This document shows positions 8,683 through 18,821 of a stretch of 64,000 bases of DNA, piece by piece; the first letter of the stretch is position 1; each line of letters starts with the position of its first letter. The translations under genes were made by a program, and so were the position numbers. The notes beneath the pieces were generated by a model, which saw nothing but the letters and a program-made list of their open reading frames with translations, was not told the origin of the DNA and did not search any database. Origin of the DNA: Wolbachia endosymbiont of Oedothorax gibbosus (GTDB lineage Bacteria > Pseudomonadota > Alphaproteobacteria > Rickettsiales > Anaplasmataceae); assembly GCF_936270435.1 (NCBI RefSeq), contig NZ_OW370567.1:682001-746000 (forward strand). The letters are read 5' to 3'.

Positions 8683-9650
8683 TTAACTTTGGCGCGTATA
8701 CTTAAAAAGGGCTTGAAAATCTTTTGGCGCAACGAGCACTTGATAAAGTTTCTGTCTCATCACACCAAATAAAACTGAAAAATTTAAACGGTACTCGGCA
8801 ATTTGATCTGGGTTCCAAGGCCCTTGTGCATCACACATATGAAGCGATAATATATTGCACATGACCAAGTTTGCCCAAAATTCTTGTAATACAGCCTCTC
8901 CAGAAAAATTTTCTAACTCTGCTCCTACTTTGAGTCGTTTCCTCTATGTGCCACCTTAATACATAAGCTTTGCTCCAAAGTCTCGGTCAAAAACTCTGTT
9001 TCTCCGTTGGCTAATGTCAGCTCTTACTTTCTGTCCTTTCATTTTATTTTTTAGCTTTTCATTTTCTAATATAAAATCAAAATCTGATTCGCCAGCGTTC
9101 CCATAGCTTGCTATAATTTCTTTTTTGCAAGCGAAAAATAAAATCTACTTCCAAATCATCATGCTGCTGAATCTGAAGACGATCATAGATAAATAATAAT
9201 TTCTTTTGATTTAATGAACGCATTTGAGTGATAACTTCGGGTAATTGCTCTTCCGCCAACGTTTGTTCCCAAGCCGCAAGGCGAGCACTGCAAATCAGTG
9301 AAGTACATAAATCAACAAACAAATTGCCAGCGGTGCCTGTTGTTCCATTTGGTTCAAACTCGGATACAATTTCCTCAGAGCTGGGTAATCTCATACCAGA
9401 ACCATCTGCTGCAATAAGTCTATAGCCTCTCCAGCTCAGATTCATCTTGATAGGCTGTTTGGATGCTTAAATTCTTTAAAACCTGTATTTATACCTTGCT
9501 TTAGAAAAAGCTTGCTTTGAGGGTACATGTCAATGGCTCCATAAGTTCACATTCTATTCCCAAACTTTTTTTAACTAACTTTAAAATCATAGAAAATACT
9601 GTCGTAAAAGCTTGTTCGCGTGAAACTCAACACAATGGATTCTCTGAAAA
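8683..9650 (-). pseudogene. IS4-family transposase remnant
   Basis: Recognisable pieces on the minus strand include QAFTTVFSMILKLV and LKASFSKARYKYRF (about 9640-9480). They also include YRLIAADGSGMRLPSS (9430, first catalytic Asp), LFVDLCTSLI, and LPEVITQMRSLNQKKLLFIYDR (second Asp). Several stops and frameshifts separate them, for example near 9450 and 9070. The N-terminus lies beyond the IS5-like insertion (about 10740-10580). Clearly inactive. Confidence 0.75.
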
Positions 9651-9666
9651 GCTTTCGAGTATATTA

Positions 9667-10568
9667 GACCTCTTTCGAAACTAGCATAAAGCCAAAGAAG
9701 ATATACAATGGTAATTTAGTGTGAAGGAGATAGATGAAATACAAAACAGCAAAAGAGTTAGAAGATGAGAAATTTCGCAGATTAACAGGGCTAAAAAGAG
9801 CAACGTTTGATAAGATAGTGGAAATTCTAAGGAAAGCAAATAAAAAGAAGAAAGCTAGAGGAGGAAGAGCTAAGTGAGGAAAACATGCTCCTAATGGTAT
9901 TAGAGTATCTCCGCGAATATCGGACATATTTTCATATTGCGCAAAGCTATGGAATCAGTGAAAGTGGAGCATATAAGACAGTAAAGTGGGTAGAAGACAA
10001 GTTAGTAAAACATCCAGATTTTGCATTACCAGGACGAAAAGAGCTCTTAAAAAGTGATATGGAATATGAAGTTTTAGTGATTGACGCAACCGAAACTCCT
10101 GTTGAGAGGCAAAAAAAAAGCAAAAAAGATTTTATTCAGGAAAAAAGAAAAAGCACGGTATAAAAACACAAATTATTACCGAAAAAGATAGTAAAAAAAT
10201 TATTTGTACGTCTTTTTCAAATGCTAGGAAGCACGATTTTCGGCTTTTTAAGGAGTCAAGAATGCACATACTCTCGGACATAAAAGTCTTAGCTGATTCT
10301 GGCTACAGAGGAATGCAAAAGATACACAAAAATGTTGAATTACCGCACAGGAAGACGAAAAAGAAGCAGTTGAACAAGGTAGAAAAGAAAGAAAATCAAG
10401 AGCTTGCAAGTCAAAGAGTGATTGTAGAAAATGTAATTGGTCTGTTAAAAAGATTCAAAATAATTTCAGATAGATATAGAAATCGAAGAAAACGTTTTGG
10501 CTTGAGATTTAACCTTATTGCAGGAATTTATAATTGGGAGTTGTAGATGTGAAGTTTCGAAAGAGGTC
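9667..10568 (+). mobile_element. Decayed IS5-family element related to the 901-bp copies
   Basis: 902 bp with ends GACCTCTTTCGAAACT at the left and its near-complement AGTTTCGAAAGAGGTC at the right, flanked by TA at 9665-9666 and 10569-10570. Same architecture as the 901-bp elements at 30030, 34309 and 55627 but clearly divergent in sequence and with an extra frameshift. It is an older relative nested in the IS4 relic. Confidence 0.85.
9734..10546 (+). pseudogene. IS5-family transposase, frameshifted
   Basis: It starts MKYKTAKELEDEKFRRLTGL, aligned with the intact copies' MRYEETKELDEEKFRRLTGV. It stops after GGRAK at about 9877, where one base is out of register, resumes as LSEENMLLMVLEYLREYRTY (9885-10163, with VLVIDATETPVER giving a catalytic Asp), and finishes in the third frame as VLADSGYRGMQKIH...VIVENVIGLLKRFK to 10546. 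The last shift is shared with the intact copies (programmed site); the first is a lesion. Confidence 0.8.
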
Positions 10569-10784
10569 TATTATATTTTTAATTTGTAGAATAAAATTTT
10601 TTCCTTTTTGCATGCTTCACCTAAAAAGGACACATTTTAAACTTCTTTGTTGAAATAAAATAGAAACAAAAGTGCTGTTTCCTGCGGCTTCTGGATAATT
10701 TAATGGTAAAAGTTTTAGAGAGAAATTTTATACACTATCGCTGATATTTTTCCTTAAGTTGACGCCATTGGCTGAACAGATACG

Positions 10785-10848
10785 AAGCAATAGGAGCTTC
10801 TCGAGTTGCAAAGAATATTTTGAAATCTGAAAGAATGATGTGGAATTT
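10785..10848 (+). pseudogene. IS66-family transposase gene, remnant of 5' exon
   Basis: In frame, this short piece reads EAIGASRVAKNILKSERMM followed by WNF, and is cut on the left by the IS4 relic. Joined across the outer intron to 15474 it continues without a break into LNDSENIPLTNNHAEQQIRH, the conserved C-terminal motif of IS66 transposases. The two pieces are therefore exons of one gene. Confidence 0.75.
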
Positions 10849-11439
10849 GTGTGCCGTAGAAGCATAAAGGATGCTCAGACAAAGAGCAAACTAAGTGCAA
10901 AAGCTACATAATAGATGAGGGTGGGCCCCTCAAAGCCGGTTTACAAGAGCAGGCTTTAAACAACCGTAAGCTGCTTTGATAAAGAGTCAAGGTAGTGAGC
11001 GTTACGGAAAAGGCACAATTATGTGTCATGTGTTGAATAGAGAGACGAACGCAAGTGAACCACTGATGAAGTGTCGAAACATCAAAGGTGACGTCAAAAC
11101 CAGGGGGTAAATTCTAACTTGGGATAAACCTATCGGAAACTTGTTTACTGGGTAGCGGCATAAAGGTGGCGTGAATCTATTTTGGGCTATTGTGTGGAAC
11201 TACGGGAACCTGTCGTTTCGATGACAAGGGAGAAATCCAAGAAGATAAACTTCAAGGATGAGAGTACCGATGCGAAAAACAGAGCTCGTAGTAGTGAAGA
11301 AATTTCTGTAATGGAAATGGAGCGAAGGGATTCAGTTTTATTAGTTGGGCAACCAGAAATGGGAGGAACTGACAAATAAAACGAGGCCATCAAATATATG
11401 ACTGATGGCTGAATAATGGGAGCTGTGTGAGTCGAGAGG

Positions 11440-13862
11440 GTGCGCCGTGGCACGCATTAAGAAATACTTAGCAGAGCTAAGCGGGGTTCAGAATAAATGG
11501 CCTCGAGGTGAACAACTAACTTTAACCCGAAAGGGGAGGAGGACAAGAGCATGTATGTAAAGCGAGAGTTGTCTGAAGATGTGTAAGATAACGGCTTGCA
11601 ACACCTGATCAATATGGTTAAAGCTAAACTGCTTGAATTCTAATCTTCAGGGGTGGGACTTCACATCCATGGGTATCACATTTAAAACCCCATGTCTACA
11701 GTAAGCACAGATTAAACTTTCGTTTGTGCGACATTCTGGCTGTAGAACGATAAGTAGTGAACTTATTTAAGAGGATGAATGGAAAACCTAAGTTGATCTA
11801 GAACAGTTCTTAGTGACGGAACATGGGATGACCTAAGGAACGCGAGTTCTATGGTTACGGAGTCATCGTAGTAGTCGTGGAAGTAACGAACCACCGGGGA
11901 ATGTGGGAGAGCCACATACAGGGCAAAGGGTGACAGATAATTGAATGTTGAAATTGGGAGGTACGCAAGATGCGGAAAGCTGAAACAATACTTAACATTA
12001 TACGTGAACGCGGACAAAGAAATCTGCCGGTTAAAAACGTATATCGCCTACTTTATCAGCGTGATCTTTACCTTCAAGCGTATGGTAAACTTTGTCGTAA
12101 TAAAGGTGCTATGACAGAAGGTGTAACTGCTGAAACAGTTAATGGTATGTCTTTGGAGAAAATTGATAAAATCATAGAGGATTTACGCTATGAACGATAT
12201 CGATGGATACCAGTAAAACGTATCTACATTTTAAAGAAGAGCGGTAAACGAAGGCCGTTAGGATTGCCAACATGGTCAAACAAGTTACTTCAAGAAGTAA
12301 TCCGATTAATATTGGAAGCCTATTATGAGTCTAAATTTAGTGAGTGTTCACATGGATTCCGGCCAAAGCGTGGATGCCATACTGCATTAAAAGCAGTAAC
12401 GCAAAAAGGCAGAGGTACAAAATGGTTTATAGAAGGGGATCTCAGAGCATGTTATGACTCAATTGATCATACCATATTGTTAAAAATACTGAGTGAAAGC
12501 TTTCAAGACAACCGTTTTATCCAACTAATCAATCGACTGCTAAAAGCAGGATATATGGAAAATTGGAAGTACAATAAGAGTCACAGTGGAGTACCACAGG
12601 GCTCTATTATTGGTCCAATTCTGAGTAACATATTACTCGATCGGTTAGATAAACATGTGGAACATACATTAATACCAGCAAATAACCGAGGTAAGCGAAG
12701 AAGGACAAACCCAAAATATTTAAGGTTAACCAAGCAAGTATCGATGATGAGAAAACAAGGGAATTGGGAGCAAGTAAGGCAACTGCGCCAATTAGTGCAG
12801 AGTATGCCATCTAAGGACTCTTGTGATCAAAATTATCGACGTCTTTGGTATGTTAGGTATGCTGATGATGTTCTGGTAGGGTTTGCAGGACCAAAAAATG
12901 AAGCTGAACAAATTAAAAATGAGATTGCTAGATTCCTCAATGAGGAGCTCAAACTTATGCTTAATGAAGATAAAACGCTTATTACACACGCATGTGATAG
13001 CAAAGCCAATTTTTTGGGTTATGAAATACACGTCTTGCATGCAGATGATAAACATGATCATCGGACACAGCGGTGTATTAACGGTAGTGTTGGCTTACGT
13101 GTACCACACCATATAAAGCAGAAAAAGTGTTCTGAATATATGCGTTGTGGAAAGCCTATACATTTACCTCAACGTACAATTGATACAGCTTACAGTATTG
13201 TTGCTCAGTATCAAACTGAATATCGAGGAATTGTACAATACTACAAAATGGCCTACAACCTTCACACACTAAGTTATCTGAAGTATGTGATGGAAGTATC
13301 ATTAGTAAAGACTTTAGCATCTAAATACAAAACAACTTGCAGGAAAATTTATAGAAAATTTGGTGCGATGATTGAAAACGATGAAGGTGAAAAACGAAAA
13401 GTCATCCAAATCAGAGTAGATCGTTTACCATCAAAGATACCATTAATTACACACTTTGGTGCTGTGTCGCTAAAATGGAATAAATGGGTAAGCATAAGTG
13501 ATAACCTTATACCAATATGGAATAAGCGTAGTGAAATAGAGCAAAGACTATTGGCACAAACTTGTGAATTATGTAAATCACAAGAGCAGATTGAGGTACA
13601 CCATGTACGTAAACTTGCTGATCTACGAAGTAAGAGTAATGTTGAACTACCTGAATGGAAGAAAAGAATGATTGAACGACAGAGAAAAACTCTTGTTGTT
13701 TGTCATGAATGCCATAAGAAAATCCAATATGGGAAATATGATGGTGATTCCTTAAAACGTTAGATTATTGGAGAGCCACGTGATACGGAAACGGTCATGC
13801 GTGGTTCGGAGAGAGGCTGTTGGAAAAGTGCTTAATAGTAACTCGCTGGCTGCCTACTCTAC
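11440..13862 (+). mobile_element. Inner group II intron with RT/maturase ORF
   Basis: 2423 bp inserted in domain V of the outer intron, same orientation. It begins GTGCGCCG (GUGYG consensus) and ends CCTACTCTAC. Its own domain V is at about 13772-13808 (GAGCCACGTGAT, GGAAAC loop region, GTCATGCGTGGTTC) followed by domain VI (about 13815-13862). The 530 bp before the ORF is the right size for domains I-III. Removing it precisely rejoins GAGTCGAGAGG to CTCATGCAC and restores the outer hairpin, which fixes both ends. I saw no perfect EBS1 match to the flanking GAGAGG, so insertion may have been at a non-cognate site. Confidence 0.88.
11970..13763 (+). CDS. ltrA: Group II intron reverse transcriptase/maturase/HNH endonuclease
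   Basis: 597 residues, full length. The RT domain (about 20-340) has the motifs KKSGKRRPLGLPTWSNKLLQ, HGFRPKRGCHTAL, FIEGDLRACYDSIDH and SGVPQGSIIGPILSNILLD. The catalytic YADD is in WYVRYADDVLVGF. The maturase X domain follows (about 390-510). A C-terminal HNH nuclease has paired CxxC-type metal motifs (CELCKSQEQIEVHHVRKLADL and LVVCHECHKKIQ). These proteins promote splicing and retrohoming of their own intron. A GGGAGG ribosome-binding site precedes the ATG. All motifs look intact, so it could serve other introns in trans. Confidence 0.95.
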   Translation: MRKAETILNIIRERGQRNLPVKNVYRLLYQRDLYLQAYGKLCRNKGAMTEGVTAETVNGMSLEKIDKIIEDLRYERYRWIPVKRIYILKKSGKRRPLGLPTWSNKLLQEVIRLILEAYYESKFSECSHGFRPKRGCHTALKAVTQKGRGTKWFIEGDLRACYDSIDHTILLKILSESFQDNRFIQLINRLLKAGYMENWKYNKSHSGVPQGSIIGPILSNILLDRLDKHVEHTLIPANNRGKRRRTNPKYLRLTKQVSMMRKQGNWEQVRQLRQLVQSMPSKDSCDQNYRRLWYVRYADDVLVGFAGPKNEAEQIKNEIARFLNEELKLMLNEDKTLITHACDSKANFLGYEIHVLHADDKHDHRTQRCINGSVGLRVPHHIKQKKCSEYMRCGKPIHLPQRTIDTAYSIVAQYQTEYRGIVQYYKMAYNLHTLSYLKYVMEVSLVKTLASKYKTTCRKIYRKFGAMIENDEGEKRKVIQIRVDRLPSKIPLITHFGAVSLKWNKWVSISDNLIPIWNKRSEIEQRLLAQTCELCKSQEQIEVHHVRKLADLRSKSNVELPEWKKRMIERQRKTLVVCHECHKKIQYGKYDGDSLKR

Positions 13863-13872
13863 CTCATGCACA

Positions 13873-13881
13873 GTTCTGCGA
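13873..13881. repeat. Left 9-bp target duplication of the IS50-like element
   Basis: GTTCTGCGA here is repeated exactly at 15430-15438 on the other side of the element. Nine bases is the duplication length of IS50/Tn5. The word belongs to domain V of the outer intron. Confidence 0.92.
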
Positions 13882-15429
13882 CTTACTATTACCCATAAAT
13901 CTATAAATGGTGAAAAAGCTGCTATTTTACTAATGCAACTTTCTATTATAAATAGATCTATGGTCTAAAAATGGAATATATGATGGAAAGAAATATAAAT
14001 ACCTCAACTGGCGAATGGGCAGAAAGTGAATTTGGAATTGTTAATTTTGGTGATATAAGATTAAGTAAGAGGCTTTTAAAAATAGTTAATAGTTTTGCTG
14101 AATCACCTGAGCGTTCAATAAATCAAGCTTGTGAAGATTGGCATCAAAGTAAAGCAGCTTATAGATTTTTCCAAAACGATGCCATTTCTGAAAGAAAGAT
14201 ATTAGACAGTCATATAATTAAAACTGTTGAAAGAGCTAAGGAACACTCAACCATCTTAGCTATCCAAGACACGAGTTATATTTCATATAAAAATCATAAA
14301 AAGACCGAAGGATTAGGGATTATAGCAGCAAGATTAACATCTAAAACAACTAATTTTAAAACCCATGGATTAGTGATGCATACAACGTTTGCAGTTACAA
14401 CAGAAGGGCTACCTATAGGATTATTAGATCAAAAAATTAGTACTAGACCTTCCTTAGCTGAAGACCTAAAGGAGTTGAAAAGAAGAAGCCATAATACTGC
14501 TCTTCCCATAGAAGAGGAAGAAAGCATACGGTGCACTTAAAGATTCTACTCACCATCCTGGATTAAAGAACGTTAAGGTAGTTACCGTTTGCGATAGAGA
14601 AGCAGATATTTATGATTTATTTGAAGTCGCTTCCACTAATCAATCTCTTTTTGTAGTAAGAGGAAATCAAAACAGAACAGTAAATAAGAAGTCGACTTAT
14701 TCTGAAAAAGGTGGTGAAAGGTTGTGGGATTTGCATGTCTTGTCAAGGAGAAATACAAGTCTGCTCGCAATGATAAACCTCAAAGAACAACAGTTTTAGA
14801 AGTAAAGTTTAGTAACTTTGTGATGAATGCATCAAAAAATAATGCTAGACGTAAAACCCAAAAACTTCCTAATTTAAGTTTAAATGCTGTCTATGTTATA
14901 GAAAAACACCCCCCATTTGGCGAAGAGCCTATGAACTGGGTTTTGTTGACAAATATAAATATTAATAATTTTGAAGAAGCAGTAGAAAAAATACAATGGT
15001 ATTGCTTAAGATGGAGAATAGAGGTTTTTCATAAAATTTTGAAATCCGGTCTTAAAGTTGAAGAATGTAGGCTCCAAACAGCAGATAGATTAATCCGCTT
15101 TCTTACAATTATGAGTATAATTGCATGGAGAATATTTTTTATCACATTGGTAGCTAGAACAAATCCGAATCTTTCTTGCACTGTCATACTGACTGATGAC
15201 GAATGGAAGGTTTTATATACCAAAATGCTTAAGACAAAAAACTATCCTGAGACTCCACCACCTATAAGAGAAATTGTGAGGTGGGTGGGCAAGTTAGGAG
15301 GGTTTTTAGCTCGCAAAAATGACTTAGAACCAGGCCCTATAGCTTTGTGGAAGGGATGGAAACGTCTCTTTGATTTAGCAGAAGGATGGAGACTTGCTCA
15401 TGAATTCTATACTTGTGGGTAATAGTAAG
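13882..15429 (+). mobile_element. IS50-like IS4-family element (1548 bp)
   Basis: Ends are CTTACTATTACCCATAA at the left and its inverse TTGTGGGTAATAGTAAG at the right, resembling the 19-bp outside end of Tn5. It is flanked by perfect 9-bp direct repeats (GTTCTGCGA). It carries one plus-strand transposase gene broken by two frameshifts. Its length is close to the 1.53 kb of IS50. Confidence 0.92.
13971..15422 (+). pseudogene. IS50/Tn5-type transposase with two frameshifts
   Basis: Three successive frames make up one transposase. Frame one (13971-14540) has the Tn5-like N-terminal DNA-binding part (EWAESEFGIVNFGDIRLSKR) and the first catalytic Asp in ILAIQDTSYISYK. Frame two (about 14525-14720) has VTVCDREADIYDLF with the second Asp. 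Frame three (14724-15422) has YCLRWRIEVFHKILKSG, the Y(2)R(3)E signature with the catalytic Glu. The shifts near 14520 and 14720 are lesions, since this family uses a single frame. The element can move only if complemented. Confidence 0.88.
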
Positions 15430-15438
15430 GTTCTGCGA
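15430..15438. repeat. Right 9-bp target duplication of the IS50-like element
   Basis: GTTCTGCGA, identical to 13873-13881. It continues directly into GAGGCTGGCGG, the remainder of outer-intron domain V/VI. Confidence 0.92.
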
Positions 15439-15473
15439 GAGGCTGGCGGGGAAGGTCCGCTGGTCTACTCTCC

Positions 15474-15720
15474 TTTGAATGATTCAGAAAACATTCCATT
15501 GACAAACAATCACGCTGAACAACAGATACGACACTATGTCGTTTACCGTAAAAACTCATATTTTACCCAATCGGAGCGAGGAAACACATTCCTTGAGCGG
15601 ATAATTTCATTATACTTAACATGGAAACAAAGGGGCTTTCCAAAACCTTCTATCTATTGTTTCTTAAACCACTCTGCTGAACGGATACAATTCATTAGCT
15701 TCAAAAATTGTAATACTTAA
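15474..15720 (+). pseudogene. IS66-family transposase gene, 3' exon
   Basis: It encodes LNDSENIPLTNNHAEQQIRH, then YVVYRKNSYFTQSERGNTFLE and LYLTWKQRGFPKPSIYCFLN. The NNxAE motif holds the catalytic Glu of the IS66 DDE domain. The part before it (Asp residues) is gone: the upstream exon survives only as 10785-10848. Upstream bases 15439-15473 are intron RNA, so a methionine seen at 15394 is not a real start. Confidence 0.85.
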
Positions 15721-15746
15721 AAAAGAGAAATCTAATTTAAATCTAA

Positions 15747-16172
15747 TTAGGTTCTCAGCCTCTCAAAAAAATCCTTTAACAAGAAAGAGCATTCTGTTTC
15801 CAATATTCCACCATAAACTTCAGGTATATGGCTGCAAAATTGAAATATCTTAGCACCATTTTCAATACCTCCACCTTTGGGATTGTAAGCTCCAAAGTAC
15901 AATCGTTTAATTCTGGCGAAGGAAATAGCTTGAGCACACATCGGACATGGTTCTAATGTTACGTACATATCAGCATCACAAAGCGTGGAAGTTGAAAATG
16001 CTTGTCTGATCGCTAACATCTCTGCATGTGCAGTTGGATCATTGGATATGTTGTGTGCAGAAGAGATGATATTGTCTCCACTAACTATTACAGCGCCTAT
16101 TGGCACCTCACCATTTTTCTGGGCAAGTTTGGCTTGCTCTATGGCAAGCTCCATATATTGATACTTGAACAC
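15747..16172 (-). CDS. tadA: tRNA-specific adenosine deaminase (A34 to inosine)
   Basis: 141 residues, usual for TadA, a zinc-dependent deaminase that makes inosine at the wobble position of tRNA-Arg(ACG). The substrate tRNA is in this window at 45551. The cytidine-deaminase fold shows the active-site HAE at 49-51 (His zinc ligand, Glu proton shuttle) and the PCPMC zinc ligands at 75-79. It is the last gene of a secG-pyrG-tadA run on the minus strand, 23 bp after pyrG. Confidence 0.93.
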   Translation of the reverse strand: MFKYQYMELAIEQAKLAQKNGEVPIGAVIVSGDNIISSAHNISNDPTAHAEMLAIRQAFSTSTLCDADMYVTLEPCPMCAQAISFARIKRLYFGAYNPKGGGIENGAKIFQFCSHIPEVYGGILETECSFLLKDFFERLRT

Positions 16173-16195
16173 TTTCCTTTGCTAATCTTCTTTTT

Positions 16196-18120
<1,925 letters not shown>

Positions 18121-18255
18121 TATAGATAGGGCTGAAAATAAAAATCTTAGCAGTACAAAGCACGTAAGTCAAGAACATCTGTCACCCAAATAACTTGAAA
18201 TCTAAGACTGCTTACCTTATTTTGATTAACATATGCATAAGACTTTGGGCTTAAT

Positions 18256-18771
18256 ATGTATCACATTTTAAAATACAAAAATTATGAACCAAAAATAGAC
18301 GAAAGTGCTTTCATCGCATGTGGTTCGCATATCATAGGCAAGGTTGAAATAGGAAGAGATGCAAGCATCTGGTTTAATTGTGTGGTCAGAGGAGATGTTG
18401 GATCAATAAAAATAGGTAATGGAACAAATATTCAAGATGGAACGGTAATTCATGTGGATAGAAACCCAGGTGGTGACACAATTATTGGCAGTATGGTAAC
18501 AGTGGGACATTTTTGTATGTTGCACGCATGCACAGTGCATGATAAAGCGTTTATTGGTATGAGCTCTACCGTGATGGACTATGCAGTTGTGGAGCCTGAA
18601 GCTATGGTAGCTGCTGGCTCACTGGTGACACATGGAAAAGTGATAAAAAGTGGAGAAATATGGGCTGGCAGGCCAGCAAAGTTCTTCAAAAAAATGTCGA
18701 ATGAAGAAATTAAACATATTACACAATCAGCACAAAACTATATTATGCTAATGAAAGAATATAAAAACTGA
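18256..18771 (+). CDS. Gamma-class carbonic anhydrase-like hexapeptide protein
   Basis: 171 residues of left-handed beta-helix (repeated [LIV]-G-x4 hexapeptides: IGKVEIGRDASIWFNCVVRGDVGSIKIGNG). The zinc-ligand histidines typical of gamma carbonic anhydrases are present in VIHVDRN and in VTVGHFCMLHACTV. The conserved Arg/Asp pair is in VVRGDVGSI. Relatives are called YrdA/PaaY or carbonic anhydrase; whether this one hydrates CO2 is not known. The C-terminal helix (NEEIKHITQSAQNYIMLMKEY) is usual. Divergent from secG, with about 135 bp for promoters between. Confidence 0.87.
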   Translation: MYHILKYKNYEPKIDESAFIACGSHIIGKVEIGRDASIWFNCVVRGDVGSIKIGNGTNIQDGTVIHVDRNPGGDTIIGSMVTVGHFCMLHACTVHDKAFIGMSSTVMDYAVVEPEAMVAAGSLVTHGKVIKSGEIWAGRPAKFFKKMSNEEIKHITQSAQNYIMLMKEYKN

Positions 18772-18772
18772 A

Positions 18773-18803
18773 GTTCGCGTCAAGTGTTTTACTTGACACG
18801 AAC
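18773..18803. terminator. Hairpin between convergent genes
   Basis: GTTCGCGTCAAGT and ACTTGACACGAAC pair over 12 of 13 bases around a short T-rich loop (GTTTT). It lies between two convergent stops (18771 and 18822), so it could end transcription from both sides. There is no long T tract. Confidence 0.6.
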
Positions 18804-18821
18804 ATCTCAGCTCAACCCTTG

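Larger units (their letters stand above)
8564..10784 (-). mobile_element. IS4-family relic interrupted by an IS5-like element
   Basis: Ends are near-perfect inverted repeats: CGTATCTGTTCAGACAATGG from 8564 and the complement of CCATTGGCTGAACAGATACG ending at 10784 (one mismatch over about 32 bp). The minus strand carries a decayed IS4-type transposase. An IS5-like element occupies 9667-10568. Without it the IS4 unit is about 1.32 kb. Its right end cuts the 5' exon of the IS66 transposase gene. Confidence 0.8.
10849..15473 (+). mobile_element. Outer group II intron, ORF-less, broken by an inner intron and an IS
   Basis: It starts GTGTGCCG, matching the GUGYG 5' consensus. Its own RNA is 10849-11439 (domains I-IV and half of V), 13863-13881 and 15430-15473 (rest of V and VI, ending CTACTCTCC). 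Reassembled, domain V reads GAGCTGTGTGAGTC, GAGA tetraloop, GGCTCATGCACAGTTC, a well-paired GNRA-capped hairpin. A candidate EBS1 (AAATTC at 11109-11114) is complementary to the last six exon bases (GAATTT). Domain IV has no maturase, so splicing would have depended on a protein supplied in trans. The IS50-like insertion in domain V makes this copy dead. Confidence 0.85.

Noticed and set aside
11726..11730. GTGCG at 11726 as the 5' end of the RT-encoding intron
   Set aside because: It would leave only 244 bp before the ORF, too short for domains I-III, whereas 11440 restores the outer hairpin exactly.
13768..13968. 66-codon frame just after the intron RT gene
   Set aside because: It lies over domain V/VI of the inner intron and the end of the IS50-like element; the sequence is structural RNA, not coding.
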